Shown one piece after another: positions 23,271 through 34,355 of a stretch of DNA of 64,000 bases. A program made the position numbers and the translations under genes. The DNA is taken from the NCBI GenBank assembly GCA_934045075.1, contig OW203722.1, positions 17,205,486-17,269,485 of the forward strand, given 5' to 3'. Source of the DNA: Yponomeuta sedellus. Its lineage: Eukaryota > Arthropoda > Insecta > Lepidoptera > Yponomeutidae. Positions within the stretch are counted from its first letter, which is position 1. Each line of letters opens with the position of its first letter. The notes beneath the pieces were generated by a model, which ran no database searches, was not told where the DNA came from, and worked only from the letters and a program-made list of their open reading frames with translations.

Positions 23271-26200
23271 TCAAGCATTGGATAGACTTTTTAGTTCCTC
23301 TTCTTTCGTCCTACTTTTCTTTCCATGTCTGAATTGTTCCTCAACTTGCAATAGAGTCTTGCCCCTTGTTTCAGGTAAGAACAATATTAGAAACACGGTC
23401 CCTAATAGAGTAGATATACCATAGAACAGATAAGTGCCATGGTACCCTATGCTATCAAAAAGACCAGGTGCAGTCTTCACTGTTCCAAAGAATGAAATTG
23501 AAGTCATCATGACACTGATGCCTGACCCTATACCTTTAGTAGCCGTGGCGAATAATTCACCCACCATATTCCACGGCAAAGGCACTATTCCTAAGTTTGA
23601 AACAATCATGTAGAATCCCATCAATCCTAAGGAGACAAACGGCGATAAGTGCCTTATTGTATGTGTATCAACTAAATATAAATAGACCGCCAAAGCTATT
23701 AGTGATAGCGACGTTAAAACTCCACTGAATATCGCCATTGGTCGCCTGCCTAGCCTTCTGAGTAGCACACAGGCAGTAGCTAGGGATACACATCTCAAAA
23801 TGTCAATTCCTATCATAGCTTTAAAGGCATTCTTGTCACTTCCAAGTAACTGTTTCATCATTATCGGCGTATACGCACAGATTACATTAACTCCTGATAA
23901 TTGTGTCACTACAAAGAATACTGTCATAATGCACATAGGTTTCCAAAACTCTGGCTTCTTCAAGCTAGCTTTTAGTACTTTCATCTTGCTCATTGTTTTA
24001 TCTCGTTTTAGTTGTTCGGCGATCATCCTATCGAGTTCCGCCTTGTTATCAGGAGATACTCCTCTGTACCATTGAAATGATTTTATGCATTCATCGATTC
24101 TTCCTCTAGACGCTAGCCAACTTGGAGACTCTGGCGCGTAGTATATAATTATTCCACCGATCAACGGAAATACGCCACACAATAATGAGGCTAAACTCCA
24201 ATGCAGAAAGGTTCCAAAAACGTGTGACATCAACACTCCTGTGGCAATAGCCAAGGAGAGACCTGCTAAAAAGAATCCTCTGTAGATGGGTGTGCTGAGT
24301 TCTCCAATAAATACTGGGCCAAGCGGACCCAGCCAACCTTGGCAGAATCCAGTTAGAAATCGTCCCAAAAGAATCAAGTAAATGTTGTTCGCAAATCCGA
24401 TGACAGCCCATCCGGCCACAAACGGCACCGATAACATTATTTGTGACGTTCTCCGTCCAAATCTTTCCATTAGGTAACCAGATATTATGTTACCGAAGAA
24501 TAGTGGTAGTGAAGACATGGCCGCTGCAAAAATAATAAAAGTTCATGAATTATAATATAATTATCTATATAGTACACTTTAAGAAATATTTTCCATTTTA
24601 AAAATTAAAACATATAAAGAATGTTTGAAAGAGAGACTGTAAGAAATCAGGTATAGTTCCCGACGGATAATCTTATCGGAAATAAAAAAAGTTGATTTAA
24701 AAGTTTGGCCCCTCGGCAAAAATTACAAAAGAAATCATGAAATTATGTTCCAAAATAGGCAAACCAATTATTTTATATAAAGTCGGCAATATTGATTATT
24801 AGTAATTGAAGTTAAAATTAAATCTATAAAAACCTATTTAGAGGCAAAAATTACACCCATGCCGGGACTCGAGCCCGCGACCTCTGGCTAACCGTGTCAG
24901 CGCTCTCCCAACTGAGCTAATGAGCAACTTACTGGCATCAGTGAAATTTTTAAAAGAGTCCTTAGCACGGGTTAGTGCATTAAAAAGAATATAATTAAAT
25001 CTATAAACCAATTATTTTTTATGACTAAAAAATATTGATTATTAATTAATTTAAATTAAAATTAATTCTACAGTCACACTTTTAACAAGGGGGTCATGCT
25101 CTTAAGCACTGGTTCCCATGCTGCAGGTATGATCCAACCACGATCTCTATTGAAATTTGAAGTTCACTTAGTAAATATTTAAGTAGCATTCTGTCACGCT
25201 CTTTTCTGAGAAATTCGAAGAGGCAGCACTACAGTTAAGTATTTACTTAGCAAAATTCTCAATTCAGAAATTGGCCCTGTTATAAATAAAATTTGATGTC
25301 ATTTTGACTTATTCCGCCAATCCTAGAATTAAGACAGTCATCACGTAATTTAAGTTCCAAAAAAGTTTTAAATCACATACCCACCCACGAGATCAGTTCG
25401 GTGTTAAACTTGTGTCCGTGAAACTTGGTTTCCTGCAGCTGGGGTATTAGGACGGCGGAAAATCCAGCCGTGGCTCCCGCTCCCAAAGTTAACATGAATG
25501 TACCCAAAGATATCACCGTCTAAAACAAAAATAAAACTGTACACCTTTTCTTCCCGCACTAACTCGAGTGACGTCCTGAGTGCTTAGTGTGAGTTTGACA
25601 GATCCAATCGAATAACTTTACTACCGCGTTAATCGAGCATTGAGTAGTGAGTACGAGTAAGTAAACCGTTCGAACTGGCAAAACGCTGTCACAGTACAAC
25701 TCTCACTCGCGTTTATTCATGTTTTGGCTGGTAAATGTGTTCACTTCTCAACGTAAACCATTACAACTCGCACTCAGCAATTTTGATTTCCATACTTGTC
25801 GCTAGGTGGCGCTTCCTCGATGCCATAGAAATATGAGTTTACGTTAACGGGTTAGTATCAGATAGTCGTAAAAGCATTTGGTCCAGGCATCAACTTGTCC
25901 TAAAATCATCATGACGAAATTGCAACTAGACTAAAAAGTAACTCGTCTATGAAGCAACTCGTCAGAAATCCGTTAGACAAATTATGAGGTTGCCCATGAA
26001 GTAACTGGTCTCTATAGATAATCGTCTTAAAATCACCTGGACAAATTCGCAATTCAGCTAAAAAGTTATTGGTCTCAAAAGCAACTCGTCAGAAACACAG
26101 AATAGTTATTTGGTTGAATTTCGGCACATGAATTTTTAATAGTTATATCGGACATAAAAAGAAATTTGAATTTAGGCCAAATATAATTTATTTGTTTTAT

Positions 26201-29200
26201 TTAATGTTCATTTTCATCAGATCATTTAGGCAAAATGATGTGTTTGTAAGAGAAAATGCGTTAAGTTTTAAAAAGGTGTGTTTTTGTTCTTATCTTATCT
26301 TTTTCAAACTAGTTATTATACTGATTCGTTATCAACCCTTGTTTTTCCCCACTGCTGGAGCACGGGTCTCTTCCTGCATCGCAGGAGCATTATACTGATT
26401 GATTTAATATTACTTTTGTTCTTTTTATTTATTTCTACGAAAAAGTATTAATAAAGTAGAGAAGTTTTCAGAAAGTACGCGCTCCCGTGTAGATAAGTGT
26501 AGGTACTTAAAATATTTCTACGTTTCCTCAACAAAACTTCACCGAATAAGTCTGAATTTTGCCTCAGATTTTCCCATTTTTACTCATTTACAGTCATACT
26601 TCTTAATCTGAAGGCTCAGGTATGATTGAAACAGGATTAATGTTACCCGACACCCATTTAAGACGAGTTGCTTCACGGGCGACCAACTATGTAGATCACT
26701 TGTTTTTTAAGACGAGTTGCTTAACAGGCGACCAACTATTTAGACCAATCAAATTTAAGTCGAATAGATTATAGGGCAGTAGACAAAATAATTTTCTGAC
26801 GATTTGCTTCATAGACGAGTTACTTTTTAGTCTAGTTGCAATTTCGTCGAAATGATTTTAGGACAAGTTGATGCCGTGACCAGTTGCTTTTACGATCATC
26901 TGATACTAACCCACGTTAACGCGATCGAGTAGTTAAAAAACTCGCACTAAGCACTCTGGGGCCGCCGCGTGAAGGCTGCCGTTTAACGCCGTGAAGGTTT
27001 TAAATGACTGTCTACGAACAAAAATAACGTGTAGCGTTTAGAACAAAACTTTATGAACAGTGCCTGACTAACATGCTAATGTGCTGAAAATGGTGAAACG
27101 AATGCTTAACAGCACAGAAATCTACGGATAAAGTTAATCCGTTATTTAAATCAAGTAATTTAATCCGTGATTAATTTAATAATATTCATCACGTTACACA
27201 AAAGAATAAAAAAGTACAACTGCAATAAAAGTGAAAAAATGTTTGCTGAAAGAAATCTCTTACATAGATAAGCTCGCCGTTTTACGTGTTATGTCTTATG
27301 TAATGCCCCGTTTAATGTTTCGTGTGCAATAAAGTATAATTAACAATTGCAAATTACGTATGTTATTCGCTAACTTGCTAACTTACTATAAGCATACGCT
27401 TCAATGCGGGCACATAGCATTTTCTCAAAGCGAGAGATGTGTGTCCACCATATCTGGGTCATTTTGTGCTAGGTGTATACCGTAAACACTCTGTCTCAGA
27501 ACGTCCGATCCGAATCCGTGAAAATACGGGAATCTCGATACCTCGGACCTAATTCGGACATTGCTTACGCACTAGTCCGATCTCTGATCTGAGCAGTTCA
27601 GGGGGTAAATCCAAGCTGTCCCATAAACGTGGTTGTTTTCCACTCGTGGGGTAACATGATGCAAGCATGCACTGCCACACAGAACAGAACTAAACAGTAT
27701 GCCTCACCACGACCCACTCTCGTACGCAGCTCGGATTCGGTCCATTAATAAATAATCTTATCCGAAACGGAGATTGTCGGATGATGAAGAGACATCGGAT
27801 GTCGGACGGATCTAGTGCGTAGACTACCGTAGAAATAGTTCTACGACTATTTAGGACCCAATTTTCACGAATTTGGATCGGATTCAGATCGGACGTGCGA
27901 AATCGGTTTTCCTAGGAATTAGGTTTCCTCATGATGTTTTGATTCACAGTTATCCTACTAAAAATCACGCTAACAACCTCTTACTTCTTAATTATTGAAA
28001 AAGCTGCCAAATTTATTGTTAACCTATATTCTCCGTATTTACATGAATGAACCATTGAAACTAAGATGATAATTGAAAATAATTCCTATTATGATTAAGT
28101 GCAATGACTCCACATCGTTGCACACGTGTGAGATATGACCTTTATATCTATCAGTGTAAATAAAACATTATTCCCTGTTTATATACTTTGTGCTTTATTA
28201 CAGTGTTTAATCGGTGTTGGCGCATCGATGCAATAGATCTTGCCTCACAGGCATGTGGTTGAGGGTTCGATTCCTGGCACGTAATTGTATAACCGACAGC
28301 ACATCACACACGTAGTGCGCACGTGTGTGCACTCAGTTACATAGAAAATGAAAAGAATTTGTTTACACTATTAAAAACAAAGGTACAGAGTTTAGGCGAA
28401 AGAGTTAGTTGTTTTATTATGGAAGACATTGCTAGTGATAATCTTCTTGGCGTGTCGATGGCAAAACAATTTTCATCAAAATCTTTACCAAACAGTTGCG
28501 GCCCAGAACATTGTGACGCTAACTGCTTTGATATCAACCCTTTGTACATCTCCATTGCTGGGGCACGGGTCTCCTCCTGCATCGCAGGAAGGCCACGGGA
28601 GCCAATTAAGTCTGGGTCGGTGGAGGATTGTAAGACAGTGGCGGGCCTTACTATCAGAGATATCAAGCCTCTGATATATAAGGCCTCTGACATGGCTTAA
28701 CGACTGCCATTACATGACAGCTGGCATTAACGGCTTAACGTGCCTTGCAATGTGCCACTAGCGATAGTCACGGGATGGTCACCCATCCCGGACTACCGCT
28801 AGTGGCATCACCCTTCGACCCAGAGCTTCGAAAGGCTTCATATCAGTATTTATGCGACCCTATTTACATCGGCAAATGCTAGTAAATTTAAAGAAAAATG
28901 GCTTAACTTGAATGAAATTAAGTGTGACATTCCAACATAATTGAAAAGGTCGATGTGCTATTGATTGTACCTTTGACTTGAATTTTGTTACATGCGCACA
29001 TTTTGTTAAATTGTATTTGTTTGTTTAGCAACTAGAAAGAAAAATCTCGTGAGGAAACCCACAACTTCAATGGTTCCTGATACATTACAGATTGTATACT
29101 GAGAATAGGGACAAAGCACCAGCAAAGTTTATTTTCAGTTGGTAATATTTTCTTATTAAAACAGGTTGCGGGATACGTGTACTCTAATTATTTACTTTAA

Positions 29201-31126
29201 GGGTGATTTTTCAATGAAAATATAAAGGTTGTCTCAGCTCGATCAATGGTCGACTGCACTGCTCAATCCGCTAAATCTGAATCAAACACGGTGTTTTGGG
29301 AAAATCTTAAAAAAAAGTCAAACTGATTCATTGCGATCCCGGTTATGATGATAAAGTTTCTATACACAATTTTGATGACGATAAGATAAGATAAGAATAT
29401 TCTTTATTGTACACCAGAGCCCATATTATAAAACATATTAAACGGACGACATATTATTGACGATTTTAATATTAAAAACCTGTCTGTAATGCTAAGCATT
29501 TTGGCAAGGCAAATATATTTTTCTCGAACAGAGAGTAACGCCCTTTGACTTTTAAGACATTGTTTACAAACAGAACTGGACCGGTTCGGTTTATAAATAT
29601 GGTTATTCAGTGTTATTTTGATGCAGTTTTGAGGTTACTGAATTATAATCGCGTATTGCTAAATATTCCTATACGTACTGCGAATAATTTAGTGAGTCAT
29701 TCATGATAAGGAATAAGTTAAGTATATATTTAAAAATCCCATCTGTTTAGCTTTAACTACTAAAGACGGGAACTATTCAATATCCTAAGGGAGATTGCGC
29801 TCGCCTGCTTACTAGTAAAGGTTCAGCAGCCGGGTCTTTAAATTATTGTTTGGGAATTTAATACAATCACGCCACTCTAGCAATTATGGGAAAAAGAGAT
29901 AAGGAAAAAAAGAAAAAAATATAATTTAAGTAATTTTACAAAAAAAGGAAATACAGAGAATAAAGCAGATATTAATAAAAAGTACAAAAAAAGCTAAACT
30001 ACAAGTAAGAAAAATGGAGTCTAAAGATACATGACAAATCTATTGAGACCAAAATCCGACAAATTCAAATTTCACCAAATCTGACGTCTGCTTACGGATT
30101 TACGACAAACATAGAGACGGACTTAAGAGCCAAACACATTACCCTAATTTTGGGCTCCGTTTCGATGGAATAAAATTACTATTTACATAATATTTTTGTG
30201 ACACTGTTATCAACACAGGTATCAATATTCTCAGATTAATTTTAATCATAACAACGATCACATTAAATCTACCGCATAATCGTATTTATACATACCTACC
30301 TAAATGTGCCCAAATATCCTAATGTCGTTTAGTAGGTATACATTAGGCTACTTATATTTGTGTTAAAATAACATATATCCAGCTGTGTTCCGTAAATCAT
30401 TTAGATCTGCTAAGCCAGTTTTTAGTATAAAAAATTGTTTAAAAATTTAATGCCATGAGAGGCCTACAACGCGCAAAGTTGGTGAGTATGATGGTTAATC
30501 ATTAGACGTACTGTTTACATTTGGAAATCATGAGATAAGTTCACATTATTTACCACCACAATTTATGTGGAGTTTTTCCATTATGTGGTGATGAAACATA
30601 ACATGAAAATGATTCAATTTGTACACAAAAAACAGTAGCATTATCGGAACTTCCTCGGTCACTAAGATTACAAACAGGAAATTAATCTAATAAGCACAAA
30701 TTGCATAATGATTTCCTCATTGACAAACAAATGTAGAATATTGGGCACGTTCAAAAGTGTTCCTTATAAACAAAACATATTTCTGACGTGTCGAGAAGGG
30801 GCCACTCAACTTGTTCACTTTACTTGAGTTTTTATATATAAATCACCTTTACACAACATAATCACAAACTAGGATACGCTGGGAACCAGGCAAGGACATC
30901 ACACACATGGAAATAGGTACACCCAAAACTGTGCTGTAGTTATAACAAACAAATAACTTTATCATATTCTACAAACCAGAAACTTAGGCAGTCACAAACT
31001 GTCACCTACCTGTCTCCTGAACGGTGTGTTACTATTTACTTTATCCAGCGTATCACAATCCGGTGTCGCATCACCATTGTTCTTAGATAACTTCTCCATC
31101 TCACTTTGGGCCGAGTCAACCATCAT
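23271..31126 (-). CDS. Facilitated trehalose/sugar transporter (Tret1-like, MFS sugar porter), complete, 3 exons
   Basis: Major-facilitator sugar porter, probably in the plasma membrane; the closest family I recognise is the insect trehalose/hexose transporter Tret1. Coding exons are 31126-31010 (39 codons), 25519-25381 and 24523-23271, with donors gtaggt and gtatgt and two AG acceptors; phases 0 and 1 join cleanly to give 502 aa. Seen: hydrophilic N-terminus 1-38, TM1 from about residue 40, ERFGRR at 105-110 in the first cytoplasmic loop, GRF at 139-141, PESP at 216-219 after TM6, QLSG at 293-296 in TM7, LGRRP at 343-347, PW..GE around 402-408 in TM10, and PETRG at 469-473 before a charged tail. 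All are sugar-porter signatures, and the length is typical. Two ATGs lie in tandem at the start; the upstream one is used here. The 5.5-kb first intron is full of transposons. Substrate is inferred from family only; a glucose or other hexose transporter is the main alternative. Confidence 0.93.
24825..25000 (-). mobile_element. tRNA-derived SINE (family S2), between sugar-porter exons 2 and 3
   Basis: Minus strand: ATTAGCTCAGTTGGGAGAGC (A-box region), GGTTAGCCAGAGGTCGC, GGGCTCGAGTCCCGGC (B box), then CCTCTAAATAGGTTTTTA. Copies or parts lie at 15420, 33969, 34253 and 59283 (the last on the plus strand). Tail-linked sequence GCACTAACCCGTGCTAAGGA also recurs. Confidence 0.8.
25849..26912. mobile_element. 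Fold-back DNA transposon, 1064 bp, with long inverted repeats and 8-bp target duplication
   Basis: Ends GGGTTAGTATCAGAT and ATCTGATACTAACCC (inverse) extend into arms of about 130 bp that share GCATCAACTTGTCCTAAAAT, GACGAAATTGCAACTAGACT and AAAAAGTAACTCGTC in matching order. ACGTTAAC flanks both sides (25841-25848 and 26913-26920). No transposase frame. An 8-bp duplication fits hAT, P or Merlin, but the GGG terminus is not typical of hAT, so the superfamily is left open. Confidence 0.85.
26327..26388 (-). mobile_element. Severely truncated 5S-like SINE with 12-bp target-site duplication
   Basis: 62 bp of the SINE 3' module (TATCAACCCTTG..., CCCCACTGCTGG, CTTCCTGCATCGCAGGA) inserted inside the fold-back element. 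ATTATACTGATT flanks it on both sides (26315-26326 and 26389-26400) without mismatch, as expected for LINE-driven insertion. Confidence 0.85.
27501..27896. mobile_element. Candidate MITE with imperfect inverted repeats
   Basis: ACGTCCGATCCGAATCCG at the left mirrors CGGATTCAGATCGGACGT at the right (one mismatch), and internal CTTACGCACTAGTCCGATC mirrors GGATCTAGTGCGTAG. No target duplication identified, no coding frame. It lies in intron 1 of the sugar porter. Confidence 0.6.
28203..28325 (+). mobile_element. tRNA-like SINE head
   Basis: TTGGCGCATCGATGC (A-box-like), TTGCCTCACAGGCATGTGG and GGTTCGATTCC (B box) followed by a non-tRNA tail. The anticodon arm does not fold as a normal tRNA, so I call it SINE-derived. 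Confidence 0.6.
28532..28812 (-). mobile_element. 5S-like SINE (subfamily B) ending in a snap-back inversion
   Basis: The 3' module, body and GGATGGGTGACC region are present, but beyond the GGATGG core the sequence folds back: TGCCACTAGCGATAGTC (28753-28769) is mirrored by GACTACCGCTAGTGGCA (28791-28807). The true 5' head (GGCCTAGTCGAAC) is missing. Confidence 0.8.
28813..31009 (-). other. Rest of sugar-porter intron 1; no other gene seen
   Basis: 29380-29425 is a minus-strand LINE tail (GATAAGATAAGAATATTC...TTGTACACCAG). The remainder is AT-rich intronic sequence. Confidence 0.5.
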
Positions 31127-31205
31127 GTATGAGACACTAAGCACTACTGCATCACAAGCGACCACAAGCAACCAGTTTTAAGAAAGCAATCCCATTTGAT
31201 GGCAC

Positions 31206-31338
31206 CTTATCTAATCAGTTAACTTTGAAATGTATGCTTCCCGGTATATTTTCACTTAAGTCTCAGCCGAAAGCCGTGGTGACACTGGTACTAAAATTTA
31301 ATTCCATGTCAAATTACCGCTTTTGTCATTATCTTATC
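31206..31338 (-). promoter_or_regulatory. GATA-type motifs upstream of the sugar porter
   Basis: On the minus strand AGATAAG lies about 80 bases before the start codon (31212-31206) and GATAAGATAA about 205 bases before it (31338-31329). GATA factors bind WGATAAR and drive many insect gut and fat-body genes. The motifs are seen; their use is inferred. GATAAG also occurs in the LINE tails of this window, so chance is possible. No convincing TATA box was found here. Confidence 0.3.
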
Positions 31339-32193
31339 GATCGGACCAATTGTACCACTTGTATAGTATTGTACAGATCTGACTGATGTAAAATAAAGCG
31401 CGAACCGATACACGTTTGATTATAAGACTAGAGCTACCTGGCGATTGGCGAAGAGTCGAAGAATGAGGTTTCCATAATAAATTATCCGTTGAATTACGTA
31501 ATCATCAGACGTGGTAAGACCATATTTTTAGGTCATTTTATTTACTAAGAAGAAGCTACAAAATTAGAATTCCTTCCGTGTATCTTTTGGCATTACTTTA
31601 CGTAGTTAGTTTGTCCTGTGGTTTCCGCACTTGGCCCCATATTTGGGCCATTGTATAATGGCCCAACGTAGCAGGGCTGTGGGCTCACTCCAGCCAGCCT
31701 GTCTCTTTCTAGAAAGCCAGCAGAGCAACAAAGTTACCGGACTCCCGAAAGGATCTTTACAATGGTATTACTTTACGCCTGTACTGCTAAACCCTATTTG
31801 GAATACCATAAGTAGTGGTAATTGCCGTCCACAAGTAGTATATTTCAGTTTCTTAATCTACATCTACAATCTAATCTATAAAAAACTGATTTTAACATTC
31901 ACGAAAACACAGTTTTAGTGTTAACCTTCTTGTGCGTATATTGGACGTGGTTTAATCATCAATATTGGGAAGCTGTTTTCAGAACTTGAAATTGAGTTTT
32001 TTTTATTTTATGATTATCAATTAATATGTTATTATTCATACGTTTTTTTGGATACCCATTGCGACACAGTGGCTTACCAAATCGTATTCAAATAAGAGTC
32101 CCGAATTAGTGGGCATGGGATTCTTTATAATTATACGAAAAAAATATGTGTTATCAAGTGATAACACAATATATTTTTTATCGAGCGTTTCCG
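31339..32193. other. Intergenic, no gene seen
   Basis: 31620-31800 holds a small open frame without similarity; no recognised element. Confidence 0.45.
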
Positions 32194-32328
32194 TGCTTCC
32201 ATTCCATTCCGAAGCACGGAAGCGCTCGGAAAAAAATCTACAAGTGGTCCAGCACCTGACCGCGCCTCTTTTTGCTTACTTCAAGTGATTGATTCCAATC
32301 ACTCGGTTCCACTAGGCCACAACACGTC
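32194..32328 (-). mobile_element. 5S-like SINE (subfamily B) head with snap-back end
   Basis: GAGCGTTTCCGTGCTTC mirrors GAAGCACGGAAGCGCTC around a CATTCCATTCC loop, and the SINE head then continues through TTCAAGTGATTGATTCC to GTGGCC on the minus strand. It carries a deletion near the C box. Confidence 0.75.
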
Positions 32329-32629
32329 TTTCGTATAATTATTTAACAGCCCCAAGAGGCACTTAAAAAAATCTTCGTACTTAAGTACCTGGATTTTATA
32401 TACTCTGCATCACGCTCGAGAATCCAGACCTACGGTTGGGTTTTCTAGATCTGACTATACACGGATCTAGTGACCTATTTTAGCTACGAAGATGCTACTC
32501 GTATCGTATGTGCTGGCGATCTTAGTACATTCTGATAAAAATAGCCTAAACTAAGGTGAAAGTTGACTGATCGCAATCATTTAATCTTATCATAGTTATC
32601 ATATAGGATGTGATGATTATAATGATGAT

Positions 32630-33062
32630 ATCAACCCTTGGTATGTCCCGACTGCTGATAGATAGATAGAATATTCTTTATTGTACACAGAAATTACAGT
32701 AACAGAAATTATATAAAAATACAGTACAAATGGCGGCCTTATTACAAAAAGCAATTGCAAGCTGATGTACGGAAGCGGAAAGTGCAGGTAGGTTCATACT
32801 CGGGGGCCAAGTCGGCGGAGGATTGTAAGGCAGTGGCGGGCCTTACTTTCAGAAGTAATCAAGCTGCCCATGAGGCCTCTGACATGGTTTAACGACTGCC
32901 ATTACATGACAGATAGCGCCTACGGCTTACTGTGCCATGCGAAGCACGGAAGCGCTCGGAAAAATGCTATGAGTACAAGTGATCCAGCACCCGACCGTGC
33001 CTCTTTTTGCTTACTTCAAGTGATTGATTCCAATCACCCGGTTCCATTAGGCCACAACACGT
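32630..33062 (-). mobile_element. 5S-like SINE (subfamily B) split by a LINE tail
   Basis: Outer parts (TATCAACCCTTGG...GACTGCTGA and CGGGGGCCAAGTCGG onward to AGGCCACAACACG) belong to one SINE copy. Between them, about 32651-32800, is a LINE 3' tail, minus strand, with GATAGATAGAATATTC and TGGCGGCCTTATT. Confidence 0.75.
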
Positions 33063-33217
33063 TAGCAACAAAACGCGTATAAACTGAAGCAAAAATCTTA
33101 ATAAACCAAGATGTCTGTAGGTACATACACCACCATCCGAGTGGTTTACAATTTATAGTTACTAAGATGAATGAGCCCGAGTTTACCACCTAGTACTAAG
33201 AACGTGAAAACGCGGGT

Positions 33218-33290
33218 TTAGATAGATAGAATATTCTTTATTTTACACAAAAGTTACAGTAACAGAAATCATATAAATAAATATAGTATA
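33218..33290 (-). repeat. LINE 3' tail fragment
   Basis: GATAGATAGAATATTCTTTA then ACACAAAAGTTACAGTAACA, like the insert at 32651-32800. It abuts the satellite. Confidence 0.6.
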
Positions 33291-33942
33291 TGAAATGAAA
33301 TGAAACGGAACGGAACGGAACGGAACGGAACGGAACGGAACGGAACGGAACGGAACGGAACGGAACGGAACGGAACGGAACGGAACGGAACGGAACGGAA
33401 CGGTACGGAACGGAACGGAACGGAACGGAACGGAAAGGTACGGAACGGAACGGAACGGAACGGAACGGTACGGTACGGAACGGAACGGAACGGAACGGAA
33501 CGGAACGGAACGGAACGGAACGGAACGGAACGGAACGGAACGGAACGGAACGGAACGGAACGGAACGGAACGGAACGATACGAAACGAAACGAAACGAAA
33601 CGAAACGAAACGAAACGAAACGAAACGAAACGAAACGAAACGAAACGAAACGAAACGAAACGAAACGAAACGAAACGAAACGAAACGAAACGAAACGAAA
33701 CGAAACGAAACGAAACGAAACGAAACGAAACGAAACGAAACGAAACGAAACGAAACGAAACGAAACGAAACGAAACGAAACGAAACGAAACGAAACGAAA
33801 CGAAACGAAACGAAACGAAACGAAACGAAACGAAACGAAACGAAACGAAACGAAACGAAACGAAACGAAACGAAACGAAACGAAACGAAACGAAACGAAA
33901 CGAAAAGAAACGAAACGAAATGAAATGAAAATGAAATGAAAA
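33291..33942. repeat. Pentanucleotide satellite: CGGAA block then CGAAA block
   Basis: About 270 bp of (CGGAA)n with a few CGGTA/AAGGTA variants (33305-33576), switching abruptly at CGATA to about 340 bp of nearly perfect (CGAAA)n, with TGAAA units at both edges. A 207-codon open frame across it is a by-product of the repeat. Confidence 0.98.
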
Positions 33943-33952
33943 TGTTTATTTG

Positions 33953-34355
33953 TATACTATTTTTATTTTTAATGCACTAACCCGTGCTAAGGACAAATTT
34001 AAAAACCTATTTAGAGGCTAGAAATTTCACAAAATTCGAACCCGCAACCTCTGGCTATCCGTGCCAGCGCTCTACCAATTGAGCCAATGGGCGACTCACC
34101 CGCATCAGTGAAATTTCGAACCTCTACACTATTCTCTGTATTACGTACAGGCAGCGAACATCTGGCTTAAGCAAATTGCATCACTTACAGCCCCGACTAC
34201 CTACTTTGCAGTTAGGTTTTACATCGGAATGATATCACTGTACCCACATGATTATACTATTTTTATTTTTAATGCACTAACCCGTGCTAAGGACAAATTT
34301 AAAAACCTATTTAGAGGCTAACAATTTCACCCATGCCGGGATTCGAACCCGCAAT
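33953..34355 (-). mobile_element. Two S2 SINE pieces in direct repeat, exactly 300 bp apart
   Basis: 33953-34020 and 34253-34320 are identical over 68 bases, then both run into tRNA-like sequence (minus strand: GGTTCGAAT/GCGGGTTCGAAT B boxes). The first copy continues through the A-box region to about 34135; the second is cut at 34355. Confidence 0.8.

Larger units (their letters stand above)
25558..26965. mobile_element. Older MITE interrupted by a fold-back transposon (intron 1 of the sugar porter)
   Basis: Left end GAGTGCTTAGTGTGAGTTT (25579-25597) is mirrored by the right end AACTCGCACTAAGCACTC (26939-26956). Joining across the inserted element at 25849-26912 restores a roughly 340-bp element of a type I recognise as common in Lepidoptera. 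Confidence 0.6.

Noticed and set aside
22860..24530. Sugar porter read as a single-exon 415-residue protein
   Set aside because: The apparent start lies just after an acceptor, and two upstream in-phase exons supply TM1 and the N-terminus, giving the usual family length of about 500.
24860..24935. tRNA gene (minus strand)
   Set aside because: A and B boxes are present, but the acceptor stem does not pair and the same sequence recurs with a SINE body at 33969 and 59283.
33300..33923. 207-codon open frame (KRNGTERNGTE... type repeats)
   Set aside because: It is the translation of the CGGAA/CGAAA satellite; a 5-base unit gives a repeating 5-residue pattern in all frames and there is no gene context.
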